19,486 nucleotides of DNA from Patescibacteria group bacterium (GTDB taxonomy: Bacteria > Patescibacteriota > Microgenomatia > Levybacterales > UBA12049). Numbering within the stretch: the stretch's first letter is position 1; the number at the start of each line of letters is the position of its first letter. The DNA lies in NCBI GenBank assembly GCA_023487605.1, contig JAMDEE010000004.1, positions 1-19,486 of the forward strand. Reading direction: 5' to 3'. This document shows, piece after piece, positions 7,460-14,813 of the stretch. A program made the translations under genes and the position numbers. The notes beneath the pieces were generated by a model that was not told where the DNA came from, made no database searches, and worked only from the letters and a program-made list of their open reading frames with translations.

Positions 7460-8455
7460 CTAACTTTCGATTTCTTTTTTTGTTTTTTCGCCTATGTTTT
7501 TTGCGGAATTTATTTTTTGCCCCAAGCCCGTGAAACCCGTTGTCAGGTTATTAAATTGTGAGTATGCGTTATTAAGATGCTTGCCTAAAATGCCGAGGTT
7601 TTCGTCAACTTTTTCATAATCAATTTGTAAAGCTCTTATCATATTGAAAAGTTCGCGCGATTTGGCTTCGAGTTTTTTCCCTTCAAAAGAAAGAAGTATG
7701 GTTTGCAAAACCGCATAAAGTGTGGAGGGGGAAACTATATAAACTCTTTGTTTTCTTGCGTATTCCATAAGCTCGGTATTATTTACAACTTCGTAATAGA
7801 CCGACTCGCTCGGAACATACATCAGTGCAAAATCCATTGTTCCCTCCTCCGGTAAAATATATTTTTTGGAGATTGCATCTATATGCCTTTTAACATCTTT
7901 TGCAAATTCCTTCTGCAGCGCGGAATATTCCGGGGCTTGTGACTGTGCTTTCATCATCCGCTGAAAATTTTCCATAGGAAATTTAGAATCGATAGGCAGA
8001 ATTCCGGCATCTGTTTTTATTGCCGCATCTACTTTTTCTCCCGATTTAAATTCATATTGCAGATTAAAACTGTTTTTAGGGAACATCTGGGAAATTAGGT
8101 CTTTTAACACCTGCTCCCCAATATTACCGCGGAGTTTCGGACTTTTTAAAAATTCCTGAAGCTCTTTCATGTTTCTTCCGATTTCGTTCATCTGTCCTAC
8201 TTCTTTTCCTACGTCTCTCATAGCCATTGCCGCCTTGTCCAGCCTATCGTTTAACTGGCGTGAGTTTTCCTGAAGGGTTCTAACGGTTTGTGATGAAGAG
8301 CTGTTTATGGTTGTCTGCATGGTTTTTAACCATTCCAAAAGCGTTTCGTCTGTTTTTTGTTTTTCAAGTCCGGAAAGTTTTTTATTTAAAAAATAAGCAA
8401 GGATAAAAAACCCCGTAATTATAATGGTTATTAAAATTAAAAATTCACTGGACAT
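7460..8455 (-). CDS. rmuC: RmuC family protein (DNA recombination-associated)
   Basis: RmuC-family proteins carry a restriction-endonuclease-like core and are linked to limiting DNA inversion or rearrangement; the mechanism is little known. Residues 4-23 form one transmembrane helix (FLILITIIITGFFILAYFL), followed by a coiled-coil stretch to about 120, then the conserved core: PKLRGNIGEQVLKDLISQM, DAAIKTDAGILPIDSKFPMENF, FALMYVPSESVYYEVV and YIVSPSTLYAVLQTI. At 331 residues it is shorter than E. coli RmuC (about 475) but within the range of compact homologues. It lies between tsaD (17 bases) and the helicase-nuclease (18 bases), which suggests co-transcription and perhaps a shared DNA-repair role. 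The ATG lacks a Shine-Dalgarno. Confidence 0.9.
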   Translation of the reverse strand: MSSEFLILITIIITGFFILAYFLNKKLSGLEKQKTDETLLEWLKTMQTTINSSSSQTVRTLQENSRQLNDRLDKAAMAMRDVGKEVGQMNEIGRNMKELQEFLKSPKLRGNIGEQVLKDLISQMFPKNSFNLQYEFKSGEKVDAAIKTDAGILPIDSKFPMENFQRMMKAQSQAPEYSALQKEFAKDVKRHIDAISKKYILPEEGTMDFALMYVPSESVYYEVVNNTELMEYARKQRVYIVSPSTLYAVLQTILLSFEGKKLEAKSRELFNMIRALQIDYEKVDENLGILGKHLNNAYSQFNNLTTGFTGLGQKINSAKNIGEKTKKEIES

Positions 8456-8461
8456 GTAAGT

Positions 8462-8470
8462 ATTTTATCA
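8462..8470 (-). promoter_or_regulatory. possible extended -10 six bases before rmuC ATG
   Basis: On the minus strand TGATAAAAT (8470-8462), six bases, then ATG (8455): the same geometry as at the helicase gene. No clear -35. Confidence 0.3.
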
Positions 8471-8472
8471 CT

Positions 8473-9492
8473 TTAATCAAAATATAATTCCGGGTTTGCC
8501 GTTATTTTTTGCCAGGGTACTTCTTTGTAATTAAAAAATGCGGCGGATGCTATCATTGCGGCATTGTCAGTAGATAAGTTTTTCGCGGGGACGAAAAACT
8601 TGACTGCCGATTGCCGACTGCCGATTGCCGATTCAAATTCTTCCTTTAGTTTTTGGTTGGCGGAAACGCCGCCACCCAAAAGTATTGATTTCACGTTGTA
8701 CTGTTTTGCGGCATTTAAAGTTTTTGTAATCAATACGTCAAATACAGCCTCCTGTAAAGAAAAACAAATATCGGAGATTGTTTCATTGTTTAATTGTTCG
8801 ATTGCTTGAATCTCTCTCATTGCTGCCGTTTTCAGGCCTGAAAATGAAAAGTCATAGTCATCGGAATCTATCAACGGTCTTGGAAAACGGTAGTTATCTT
8901 TTGCTATTTTTTCCGAAAGTTTTTCTATATGAGGTCCGGCGGGATAGGGCAGGTTTAACAACCTGCCTATTTTATCGAAAGCTTCGCCCGCCGCATCGTC
9001 TCTGGTTCCCCCGAGCCATTTTATTTTGCCATGTCCTTTTATTAATACCAAATCGGTATGCCCTCCCGAGACAATAAGTGCCATAGCAGGAAAATCGATT
9101 TCCTCAGATTCCTGATTTTCAATAAAATTCGAGTAAATATGGCCTATCAGATGATTAACAGGAATAATAGGTTTTTTGTATAGATATGCGAGCGTTTTTG
9201 CGGTTTCAACACCTACCAGAAGCGAACCGATTAATCCCGGACCAACGGTAACCGCAATTGCATCAAGTCCTTCAATTTTATTTCCTTTCAGGGCGTCGCT
9301 GATAACAGGAATAATATATTTCACCTGTTCTCTTGCGGCAATTTCAGGAATTATTCCTCCTGTTTTTGCATGGAGCAAAAGGGAGGTAGAAACAGAGTTT
9401 GATAAAAGTTTTACTTTATTATCATTTTTATCTGCCTCTATTATTGCTGCTCCTGTTTCGTCACAGCTGGTTTCTATTCCCAATATTTTCAT
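8473..9492 (-). CDS. tsaD: TsaD, tRNA N6-threonylcarbamoyladenosine transferase subunit
   Basis: Transfers threonylcarbamoyl to A37 of ANN-decoding tRNAs (with TsaB and TsaE). The 339 residues start MKILGIETSCDETGAAII, the family's ATPase-fold start. Metal ligands are in NHLIGHIYS (H-x3-H) and the aspartate of STDNAAMIA; SGGHTDLVL, GEAFDKIGRLL and GGGVSANQKL are further signatures. In the loop HAKTGGIIPEIAAREQ the usual final histidine (as in E. coli ASRDH) is glutamine. Residues around 286-296 (SAIGSRQSAV) come from a 7-base repeat that lengthens a loop just before the last metal ligand. The gene starts four bases after the DUF192 stop, with no Shine-Dalgarno, consistent with coupling. Confidence 0.96.
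   Translation of the reverse strand: MKILGIETSCDETGAAIIEADKNDNKVKLLSNSVSTSLLLHAKTGGIIPEIAAREQVKYIIPVISDALKGNKIEGLDAIAVTVGPGLIGSLLVGVETAKTLAYLYKKPIIPVNHLIGHIYSNFIENQESEEIDFPAMALIVSGGHTDLVLIKGHGKIKWLGGTRDDAAGEAFDKIGRLLNLPYPAGPHIEKLSEKIAKDNYRFPRPLIDSDDYDFSFSGLKTAAMREIQAIEQLNNETISDICFSLQEAVFDVLITKTLNAAKQYNVKSILLGGGVSANQKLKEEFESAIGSRQSAVKFFVPAKNLSTDNAAMIASAAFFNYKEVPWQKITANPELYFD
8602..8636. repeat. 7-base tandem repeat within tsaD
   Basis: Units GACTGCC, GATTGCC, GACTGCC, GATTGCC, GATTCAA in register. It translates on the minus strand to part of ESAIGSRQSAV, an in-frame loop insertion. Confidence 0.8.
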
Positions 9493-9496
9493 AAAC

Positions 9497-9946
9497 TTAA
9501 TAGTTAATTTCCACGGGTTGGTTTACTTTAAAGCCGTATTTTTGCGACAAATTGGCATTTATTTCCAAAACGGTATCGGCGGCAGATACAGGTTGATAAA
9601 TAGGTAGTTTTCCATTTACCGACTTCGGGCAAGGAACATTTTTATAAATAGTGACAATTCTGTTATTTCTTATATAGATTATGTCTATAGGGAATTTCAT
9701 ATTTTTCATCCAAAACGAATAAAATCCCGGTTTACCAAAGGGAAAAAGCATCCCGAAATTCAACGGAATGCTTTTATATTTTGCAAGGCCAATTTCCTGT
9801 TGTTTTTCCGTTTTCGCAACTTCTAGACGGAAAACATGATTATTTATTTCCGCAAACGGAGGATTAATCTTAAAAAGCTGATAACTTAAGGCAAAAAGTA
9901 ACAAAACAATAACTAATATTGCAAACAAAAGCATTGTTTTTTTCAT
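9497..9946 (-). CDS. DUF192 family protein, membrane anchored
   Basis: DUF192 proteins are small and of unproved function, often exported. Residues 1-25 form a hydrophobic N-terminal helix (TMLLFAILVIVLLLFALSYQ) that is either a signal anchor or an uncleaved signal. The domain then shows LEVAKTEKQQEIGL, FGMLFPFGKPGFYSFWMK, the hallmark FWMKNMKFPIDIIYI, VPCPKS and AADTVLEINA. At 149 residues it is the usual size for the anchored form. Its ATG overlaps the stop of the upstream nucleotidyltransferase (ATGA), so translation is probably coupled. The domain call is firm; the role is unknown. Confidence 0.92.
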   Translation of the reverse strand: MKKTMLLFAILVIVLLLFALSYQLFKINPPFAEINNHVFRLEVAKTEKQQEIGLAKYKSIPLNFGMLFPFGKPGFYSFWMKNMKFPIDIIYIRNNRIVTIYKNVPCPKSVNGKLPIYQPVSAADTVLEINANLSQKYGFKVNQPVEINY

Positions 9947-10434
9947 AAGTTGTTTTCTTTTGCGAGTATTTCCGCGATTCTGGTGGTGGACCTGTTGGAA
10001 ATTCTGTTAACAACCAAGCAGACATCTGCTCCTATTAATTTTGCCTGCCTAATATTGTGGATTATCTGCGGGTCTTTTTTTGTAGTCGCAATGATATCGG
10101 GTCGAATTGCGGTAATTAACTTATCGTAATCGTTATTATTTTTCATCGCAGGAAGATTGATAACATAATCTACAAATTTTAACGAACTCAAGACCGCCGC
10201 TCTTTCTTCCTGGGTATTTATCGGCCTTTGGAGACCTTTATATTTTTTTACGTTTTCATCACTTTCGAGAAGTATAAACAATATATCACCTTTTTTCTTT
10301 GCCGCTTCCAGAAATCTAATATGTCCTATATGCAGTATGTCAAAAACTCCGCCGGCAAGAACGATTTTTTTACCCTCTCTTTTTAATTTTTTACTTAGTT
10401 TAATAGCTTTTTGATTATTTAAAATTCTGTTCAT
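9943..10434 (-). CDS. Cytidylyltransferase-like nucleotidyltransferase (HldE C-terminal/RfaE2 type)
   Basis: Transfers a nucleotidyl group to a phosphorylated substrate. The nucleotide-binding signature GGVFDILHIGHIRFLEAAK carries HIGH at residues 35-38; further matches are GDILFILLESDENV, the LQRPINTQEERAAVLSSL segment, and STTRIAEIL near the C-terminus, equivalent to the STT(K/R) substrate loop. At 163 residues it is a stand-alone domain. Closest families are the ADP-heptose synthase C-terminal domain (RfaE2), glycerol-3-phosphate cytidylyltransferase and FAD synthetase-like enzymes; the substrate cannot be decided. No heptose or LPS gene is nearby. It is joined to its neighbours on both sides by ATGA overlaps (vanW-like and DUF192). 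Confidence 0.88.
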   Translation of the reverse strand: MNRILNNQKAIKLSKKLKREGKKIVLAGGVFDILHIGHIRFLEAAKKKGDILFILLESDENVKKYKGLQRPINTQEERAAVLSSLKFVDYVINLPAMKNNNDYDKLITAIRPDIIATTKKDPQIIHNIRQAKLIGADVCLVVNRISNRSTTRIAEILAKENNL

Positions 10435-11849
10435 TTACCGGTCCCCCTTAAATAAACCGCCTGCCATGGCTGATAATCGGAAACGAATTTGTCAAAGATA
10501 TAAGGCTTGCCGTTTTTCGTTACTTGTCTTGTGAAATAGACGTTTGCGCCCCACGCGGCAAAGTCGGTTTGCTGTAAAACTCCGCTTGGAAGATTCGGGT
10601 CATCCTGGTAAAGAGGCGGAGGAGGAGGAGTTTGGTTTGTAATAACAGGTTTACTTATGGTTACCTGTCGTCCGTCGCTTGTTCCATACAGATAGAAAGC
10701 CAATGAGTCATTACTTAAGTCTGTTTCGCTTTCAATTAAAATATAATGGCCGGTATCGTTTTTAAATTTTAAATCGACTGTCGGTACGTAAATTGTCGCA
10801 TCAAACCCGGGAGGCGAATCCTCCTCGTAATATCCCACTCTGTATGCGTGGGCATGCCTTTCCACAATAGGTAACCCTGCGTTTAAGAGTGCCCTAAAAA
10901 AGGTTGTTGAAACCTGGCATACTCCTCCTCCGTCTCCCAATACCGTCCTGCCGTTTTGGATGATGTAGGCCTGTTGATATCCCGTAAAAGCCGAAATGTC
11001 CCCCAAAGCTTTATCAAAAGAAAAAGTGTCACCGGGAGCAACTAAAATTCCGTTTAATCTTGTAGCCGCAAGTTTGATATTATAAATCCTGCTTGCAATA
11101 GAGTCATAAAAAAGAGAATGTCCTACCCCAATCAATTCTTTTATCCCCAAACTGTTAGCCTTATCTGTTGTAATATCCGGAGGTACAGTTTCAACGGTAA
11201 GAGGAATTATGATTAAGTCGGTTTTTCGGGCAGACATCGCCATTAAAGATCTGGCGAGTAGTTGATTATTTAATGTCTCCAAGCTTACTTGTTTGCCGTT
11301 GGCGGAAGGGGTAAATGTCGTGACTTTACCGTTTGCAAACTTAAATTGTGCATTTACGGGTTTTATATTTATTTTACTGATAACGGGGGAAAGGATATTA
11401 ATGAGTGAGCTTTGAGAATAAGTATAAGATGCAGGAAGGTCTATGCCGTTAATGTATGCTTCTAAAATTAGAGTGAGGTTCGATAAAAAATTGTCCGAAC
11501 GGCCGATACTAAAAGCCTGGTTGGCTAAAAGGTCGGAATTATAGCCGAAATTAATTTCTTCTGCCGACGCGGTTGCAATTCCCTGATCGCTTGTGAATAT
11601 AAAATTTACGTTTCTTGCGGCATAGTTTTTGCTTTCAAAATAGCTTTTTACCTGTTTTTGGGTTTCGCCTCCGAAGCTCACTCCGTTTATGCTCACTCCT
11701 GGATAAACAGAATTAGTATAAAGGTTTTTAAAAATAAGAAAGCTAAAGCTTAATATAAAAAATAAAGCTAAAACCGCACCGGTTAAAAACCAGAAAACAA
11801 TTTTTCCCGTATGCAAGAAATGTTTAGCTTTAATACGAGGGATTCTCAT
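10431..11849 (-). CDS. VanW family protein with peptidoglycan-binding-like domain
   Basis: Cell-envelope protein. A short basic N-terminus is followed by one transmembrane helix near 17-42, so most of the protein should lie outside the membrane. YPGVSINGVSFGGETQKQV and the following 180 residues fit the PG_binding_4-like repeats often found before VanW or L,D-transpeptidase domains. The VanW domain (about 240-400) shows RLNGILVAPGDTFSFDKALG, GGGVCQVSTTFFRALLNAGL, ERHAHAYRVGYY and GFDATIYVPTVDLKFKN. A proline-rich linker (TPPPPP) leads to a C-terminal segment of about 60 residues. VanW is named from vancomycin clusters, but its biochemistry is unknown and this context gives no sign of resistance. 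It is the first gene of the minus-strand run. Confidence 0.93.
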   Translation of the reverse strand: MRIPRIKAKHFLHTGKIVFWFLTGAVLALFFILSFSFLIFKNLYTNSVYPGVSINGVSFGGETQKQVKSYFESKNYAARNVNFIFTSDQGIATASAEEINFGYNSDLLANQAFSIGRSDNFLSNLTLILEAYINGIDLPASYTYSQSSLINILSPVISKINIKPVNAQFKFANGKVTTFTPSANGKQVSLETLNNQLLARSLMAMSARKTDLIIIPLTVETVPPDITTDKANSLGIKELIGVGHSLFYDSIASRIYNIKLAATRLNGILVAPGDTFSFDKALGDISAFTGYQQAYIIQNGRTVLGDGGGVCQVSTTFFRALLNAGLPIVERHAHAYRVGYYEEDSPPGFDATIYVPTVDLKFKNDTGHYILIESETDLSNDSLAFYLYGTSDGRQVTISKPVITNQTPPPPPLYQDDPNLPSGVLQQTDFAAWGANVYFTRQVTKNGKPYIFDKFVSDYQPWQAVYLRGTGK

Positions 11850-11893
11850 TTGATATGGCGTATATTTGTATTATACTATAAATAACTTTCATT
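11850..11893. promoter_or_regulatory. divergent promoter region for the vanW run and the solute-binding protein gene
   Basis: Only 44 bases separate the two divergent ATGs. Minus strand: TATAAT (11875-11870), about 20 bases before the vanW ATG, with a poor -35. Plus strand: TTGATA (11850-11855), 16 bases, TATACT (11872-11877), with transcription start about ten bases before ATG 11894. The two -10 elements overlap, so the polymerases would compete. Confidence 0.45.
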
Positions 11894-13330
11894 ATGGACG
11901 AAAATACGATTTTTCAAGGACAGAACGAAGCTCCGGCGCAGAATTTTTATCAGCCTCAACCCCAGGTACAAATTTCCGGTGTTCAGAATCCTCCTCCGCC
12001 ACCCGAAGTTCCTGTTGATAATTCTTCCTCGAGGTTTTCTCTTATGACGCTGGTAAAGTTATTAATCGGGGTTTTGGCGGTTATTATTTTGGGGATAATT
12101 ATTTTTGTAATAATAATTCCGCAGTTCACTAAAAATAAAAATGAAAAAGTTACGTTGACTTATTGGGGATTATGGGAAGACAGCAGTATTATGCAGCCGG
12201 TTATTGCCGATTTTGAGAGGCAAAATCCGAATATAACCATAAATTATTCAAAACAGGATATTAAACAATACAGAGAAAGGTTGGTTACAAGAATAAATAA
12301 CGGCAACGGCCCGGATATTTTTGCTTTTCACAATTCCTGGTATCCTATGCTTTCGGGGGTATTAGTTCCTCTGCCCAGCGGTACCATATCGAATAGTGAT
12401 TTTACCCAATGGTTTTACCCTGTAGCGCAGAAAGATTTAATAAAAAACGGTGCGATATACGGTATTCCTTTGCATATAGATACTTTGGCTTTATACATAA
12501 ATTCCGATTTGTTTCAAGCCGCAGGGCTTAAGCCTCCGACTACCTGGAATGAGTTTATGAGTGATTCGAGAGCGCTTACCGTAAAAGATGCGAGCGGGAA
12601 GATAAAAACAGCAGGTGCGGCTTTAGGCACTTTTAATAACATAAATCACGCCCCGGATATAATGTCGCTTCTTTTTGAACAAAACGGAGTTAATTTAAAT
12701 AACATATCCTCCACATCTCAAAGCGCAGCCGACGCATTAAATTTTTATACCTCTTTTTCAACCGGAAATGCCAACGTTTGGGATAACACATTAGACCCGT
12801 CGCTTCTTGCTTTTTCCAAAGGAAATCTGGCTATGTACTTTGGATATTCCTGGGATTACTTTTCGATAAAAGCGGCAAATCCGGCTCTTAATTTTCAAAT
12901 TATTCCCGTACCGCAGCTCCCGAACCAGCCCAGCGTAAACATTGCCAGCTATTGGGTGGCCGGAGCTTCGGTTAAGAGCCAGCATCAGAAAGAGGCGCTT
13001 CTTTTCTTAAAATTTTTAGCAGAAAAAAGTACGGAAGAAAATTTATACACCGAAGAATCTAAAACAAGAGCTTTCGGAGAACTGTATGCCAGGACAGATT
13101 TGGCAGATAAGCTGCAGAGTAATGCGACCATTTATCCGTTTATATCCCAGGCAAAAACAGCAGTTTCATCATTCTTTGTTGACGGAACATACGATAACGG
13201 TTTAAATTATCAAATGGATACCTATCTCGGGAATGCGGTCAACTCGATACTTAACAATGTCTCCCCGCAAACCGCCGTAGATACATTATCCCAGGGGGTT
13301 TCTCAAGTTTTAAAACAGTATGGGCAGTAG
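11894..13330 (+). CDS. Membrane-anchored extracellular solute-binding protein (ABC sugar-type, family 1)
   Basis: A proline/glutamine-rich cytoplasmic tail (residues 1-48, with PPPPPEVP) is followed by a transmembrane helix near 50-75, then a periplasmic-binding fold: VTLTYWGLWEDSSIMQPVI, DFERQNPNITINY, GPDIFAFHNSWYPML, YGIPLHIDTLALYIN, PPTTWNEF, FSKGNLAMYFGYSW and VASYWVAGAS-like segments. There is no lipobox; the helix replaces the lipid anchor. Length 478 is the family length (about 420) plus the anchor. No permease or ATPase gene lies beside it, so transport cannot be shown; it may work with distant genes or as a surface binder. No Shine-Dalgarno is visible. It overlaps the next gene by 11 bases. 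Confidence 0.88.
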   Translation: MDENTIFQGQNEAPAQNFYQPQPQVQISGVQNPPPPPEVPVDNSSSRFSLMTLVKLLIGVLAVIILGIIIFVIIIPQFTKNKNEKVTLTYWGLWEDSSIMQPVIADFERQNPNITINYSKQDIKQYRERLVTRINNGNGPDIFAFHNSWYPMLSGVLVPLPSGTISNSDFTQWFYPVAQKDLIKNGAIYGIPLHIDTLALYINSDLFQAAGLKPPTTWNEFMSDSRALTVKDASGKIKTAGAALGTFNNINHAPDIMSLLFEQNGVNLNNISSTSQSAADALNFYTSFSTGNANVWDNTLDPSLLAFSKGNLAMYFGYSWDYFSIKAANPALNFQIIPVPQLPNQPSVNIASYWVAGASVKSQHQKEALLFLKFLAEKSTEENLYTEESKTRAFGELYARTDLADKLQSNATIYPFISQAKTAVSSFFVDGTYDNGLNYQMDTYLGNAVNSILNNVSPQTAVDTLSQGVSQVLKQYGQ

Positions 13331-14210
13331 TAAAGAACAGGTATTAAAAACTCTGCTCTATAGCGATATCTTCGATTACCCGCTTAAAAAAAGTGAGATA
13401 TGGAGATTTTTAATTTCCGGAAAGAAAGAAAATAAACAGGAGATTTATAAGACCTTAAATGCTAAGAATCCTTTTTTCGGAGTTAAGGACAATTTTTATT
13501 ATCTAAAAGGAAAAGAAAATATTGTTGAAAAAAGAAGAGAAAGAGAAAAGATAAGTACGGGAAAAATAAAATTTGCCCAAAAAACTCTTGGAAAATTTAA
13601 ATTTATTCCCACGGTGTACTTTATAGGTATCAGTGGCAGCCTGGCGATGAAAAATTCGGACAAAGACGACGATATCGACTTGTTTGTTATAACGGCAAGA
13701 AATTCGGTATGGATAACCCGTCTTATTATGATAACAATTTTGAGGGTAATGGGAATTTACAGAAAAAGAGAAGATAAAAATGTTTCCAATAAAATTTGTT
13801 TAAATATGCTTATCGATGAAACCGCAATTATTTTTCCCGAAACAAGGCAGGATTTATATACCGCCCATGAGATTGCCCAACTTATTCCGGTTTTAAACAA
13901 GAACGGCTTTCACGAAAAATTTATAAGCAGTAATTCTTGGATAAGTAAATTTCTCCCCAATGTTTTTTCACAAAAAAAAATATTTATTCCGGTTTCAAAT
14001 TCCTCTTTCCCGGAAAGAATATTAAAAAACCTATTGTCTTTAAATTTGATTGAAAACTTTGCAAGAAATATCCAATTTAATTACATGAAAAATCATAAAA
14101 CCACGGAGACCGTCAGGGACGATTTTTTAGCTTTTCATCCTCTTGACTATAAAGTTAACGTTTTAAGAAAGTACAAAAATAAAACAGTTAATGCTCCCTA
14201 TAGTAATTAA
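13320..14210 (+). CDS. Predicted nucleotidyltransferase-fold protein with N-terminal winged-helix-like region
   Basis: Of unknown function, 296 residues. Residues 105-125 (GISGSLAMKNSDKDDDIDLF) fit the Pol-beta-type nucleotidyltransferase motif: G-S, a short helix, then D118-I-D120 as metal-binding acids. The first 60 residues (EQVLKTLLYSDIFDYPLKKSE) look like a small winged helix. The rest is basic and Asn/Lys-rich, with a hydrophobic stretch near 131-145 and no recognised motif. A third catalytic acid was not identified. MNT/HEPN toxin-antitoxin systems use a similar fold, but no HEPN partner is present. ATG 13320 overlaps the stop of the binding-protein gene by 11 bases, so the two are probably co-translated; the functional link is unclear. 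Confidence 0.7.
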   Translation: MGSSKEQVLKTLLYSDIFDYPLKKSEIWRFLISGKKENKQEIYKTLNAKNPFFGVKDNFYYLKGKENIVEKRREREKISTGKIKFAQKTLGKFKFIPTVYFIGISGSLAMKNSDKDDDIDLFVITARNSVWITRLIMITILRVMGIYRKREDKNVSNKICLNMLIDETAIIFPETRQDLYTAHEIAQLIPVLNKNGFHEKFISSNSWISKFLPNVFSQKKIFIPVSNSSFPERILKNLLSLNLIENFARNIQFNYMKNHKTTETVRDDFLAFHPLDYKVNVLRKYKNKTVNAPYSN

Positions 14211-14222
14211 TACTAGAGGTTA

Positions 14223-14251
14223 TTGACAAAAGGTTTGTTTTCCTATATTAT
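14223..14251 (+). promoter_or_regulatory. greA promoter
   Basis: Perfect TTGACA (14223-14228), 17-base spacer, TATTAT (14246-14251). Start expected near 14258, giving a leader of about 75 bases that contains the hairpin at 14282-14304. Confidence 0.7.
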
Positions 14252-14281
14252 TCGATAAATTAAGCGTATTTATTAAATTTT

Positions 14282-14313
14282 TCCCTCATCTAAAGTTGGA
14301 GGGATTTTATTTT
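14282..14313 (+). terminator. terminator-like hairpin in the greA leader
   Basis: TCCCTC (14282-14287) pairs with GAGGGA (14299-14304) around an 11-base loop and is followed by TTTTATTTT. It lies downstream of the greA promoter and upstream of greA, so it would act as an attenuator rather than ending the previous operon, though readthrough transcripts from 13320-14210 would also meet it. Confidence 0.55.
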
Positions 14314-14332
14314 AATAAGCATATATATTTAT

Positions 14333-14803
14333 ATGGACAGTAAAAAAATTTATTTAACAAGAGACGGTTTGGGAGAGCTTAAAGACGAATACGAAGAGCT
14401 TATCAAAACAAAAAGGCCCGATGTTTTATCGAGAGTATCCCAGGCAAGAAGTTTAGGAGACCTTTCGGAAAATGCCGAGTATGTAGCGGCAAGAGAAGAG
14501 TTGTCTTTTATCGACGGAAGAATAGACGAGTTGGAAGAGCTCTTGAAACAAGCCGTTTTAATTTCGGAAAGCGCTAAAAATACAAACCATATTGTTAAAT
14601 TGGGTTCCAAAGTAACCTTGAATATTAAAGGAAAGAAAGAAAATTTTACGGTTGTAGGTGAATGGGAAGCCGATCCTACGGAAAAGAAAATCTCCCACGA
14701 ATCTCCTTTGGGTAAAGCTCTTATCGGTAAAAAGGTCGGCGAAAAAATTGAAGTAGAAGCTCCAGCCGGAAAAGTTCTTTACACAATCGTTTCCGTAAGT
14801 TAA
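14333..14803 (+). CDS. greA: Transcription elongation factor GreA
   Basis: Rescues backtracked RNA polymerase by stimulating transcript cleavage through its coiled-coil tip in the secondary channel. At 156 residues it is the family's exact size. The N-terminal coiled coil starts with YLTRDGLGELKDEYEEL and carries the catalytic tip GDLSENAEYVAAREE (acidic D and E). The C-terminal FKBP-like domain shows LGSKVTLNI, ISHESPLGKALIGKKVGEKI and EAPAGKVLYTIVSV. It has its own promoter and a leader hairpin; no Shine-Dalgarno precedes ATG 14333. kbl starts ten bases after its stop, so greA may be the first gene of a greA-kbl-tdh transcript. Confidence 0.97.
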   Translation: MDSKKIYLTRDGLGELKDEYEELIKTKRPDVLSRVSQARSLGDLSENAEYVAAREELSFIDGRIDELEELLKQAVLISESAKNTNHIVKLGSKVTLNIKGKKENFTVVGEWEADPTEKKISHESPLGKALIGKKVGEKIEVEAPAGKVLYTIVSVS

Positions 14804-14813
14804 AATAATTGGG

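Noticed and set aside
10431..11849. VanW as a vancomycin-resistance determinant
   Set aside because: No vanH/A/X or regulator genes; VanW domains are common in bacteria without resistance.
13320..14210. MNT/HEPN-type toxin-antitoxin system
   Set aside because: The nucleotidyltransferase motif alone is not enough; the protein is too long for a minimal MNT and no HEPN partner lies beside it.
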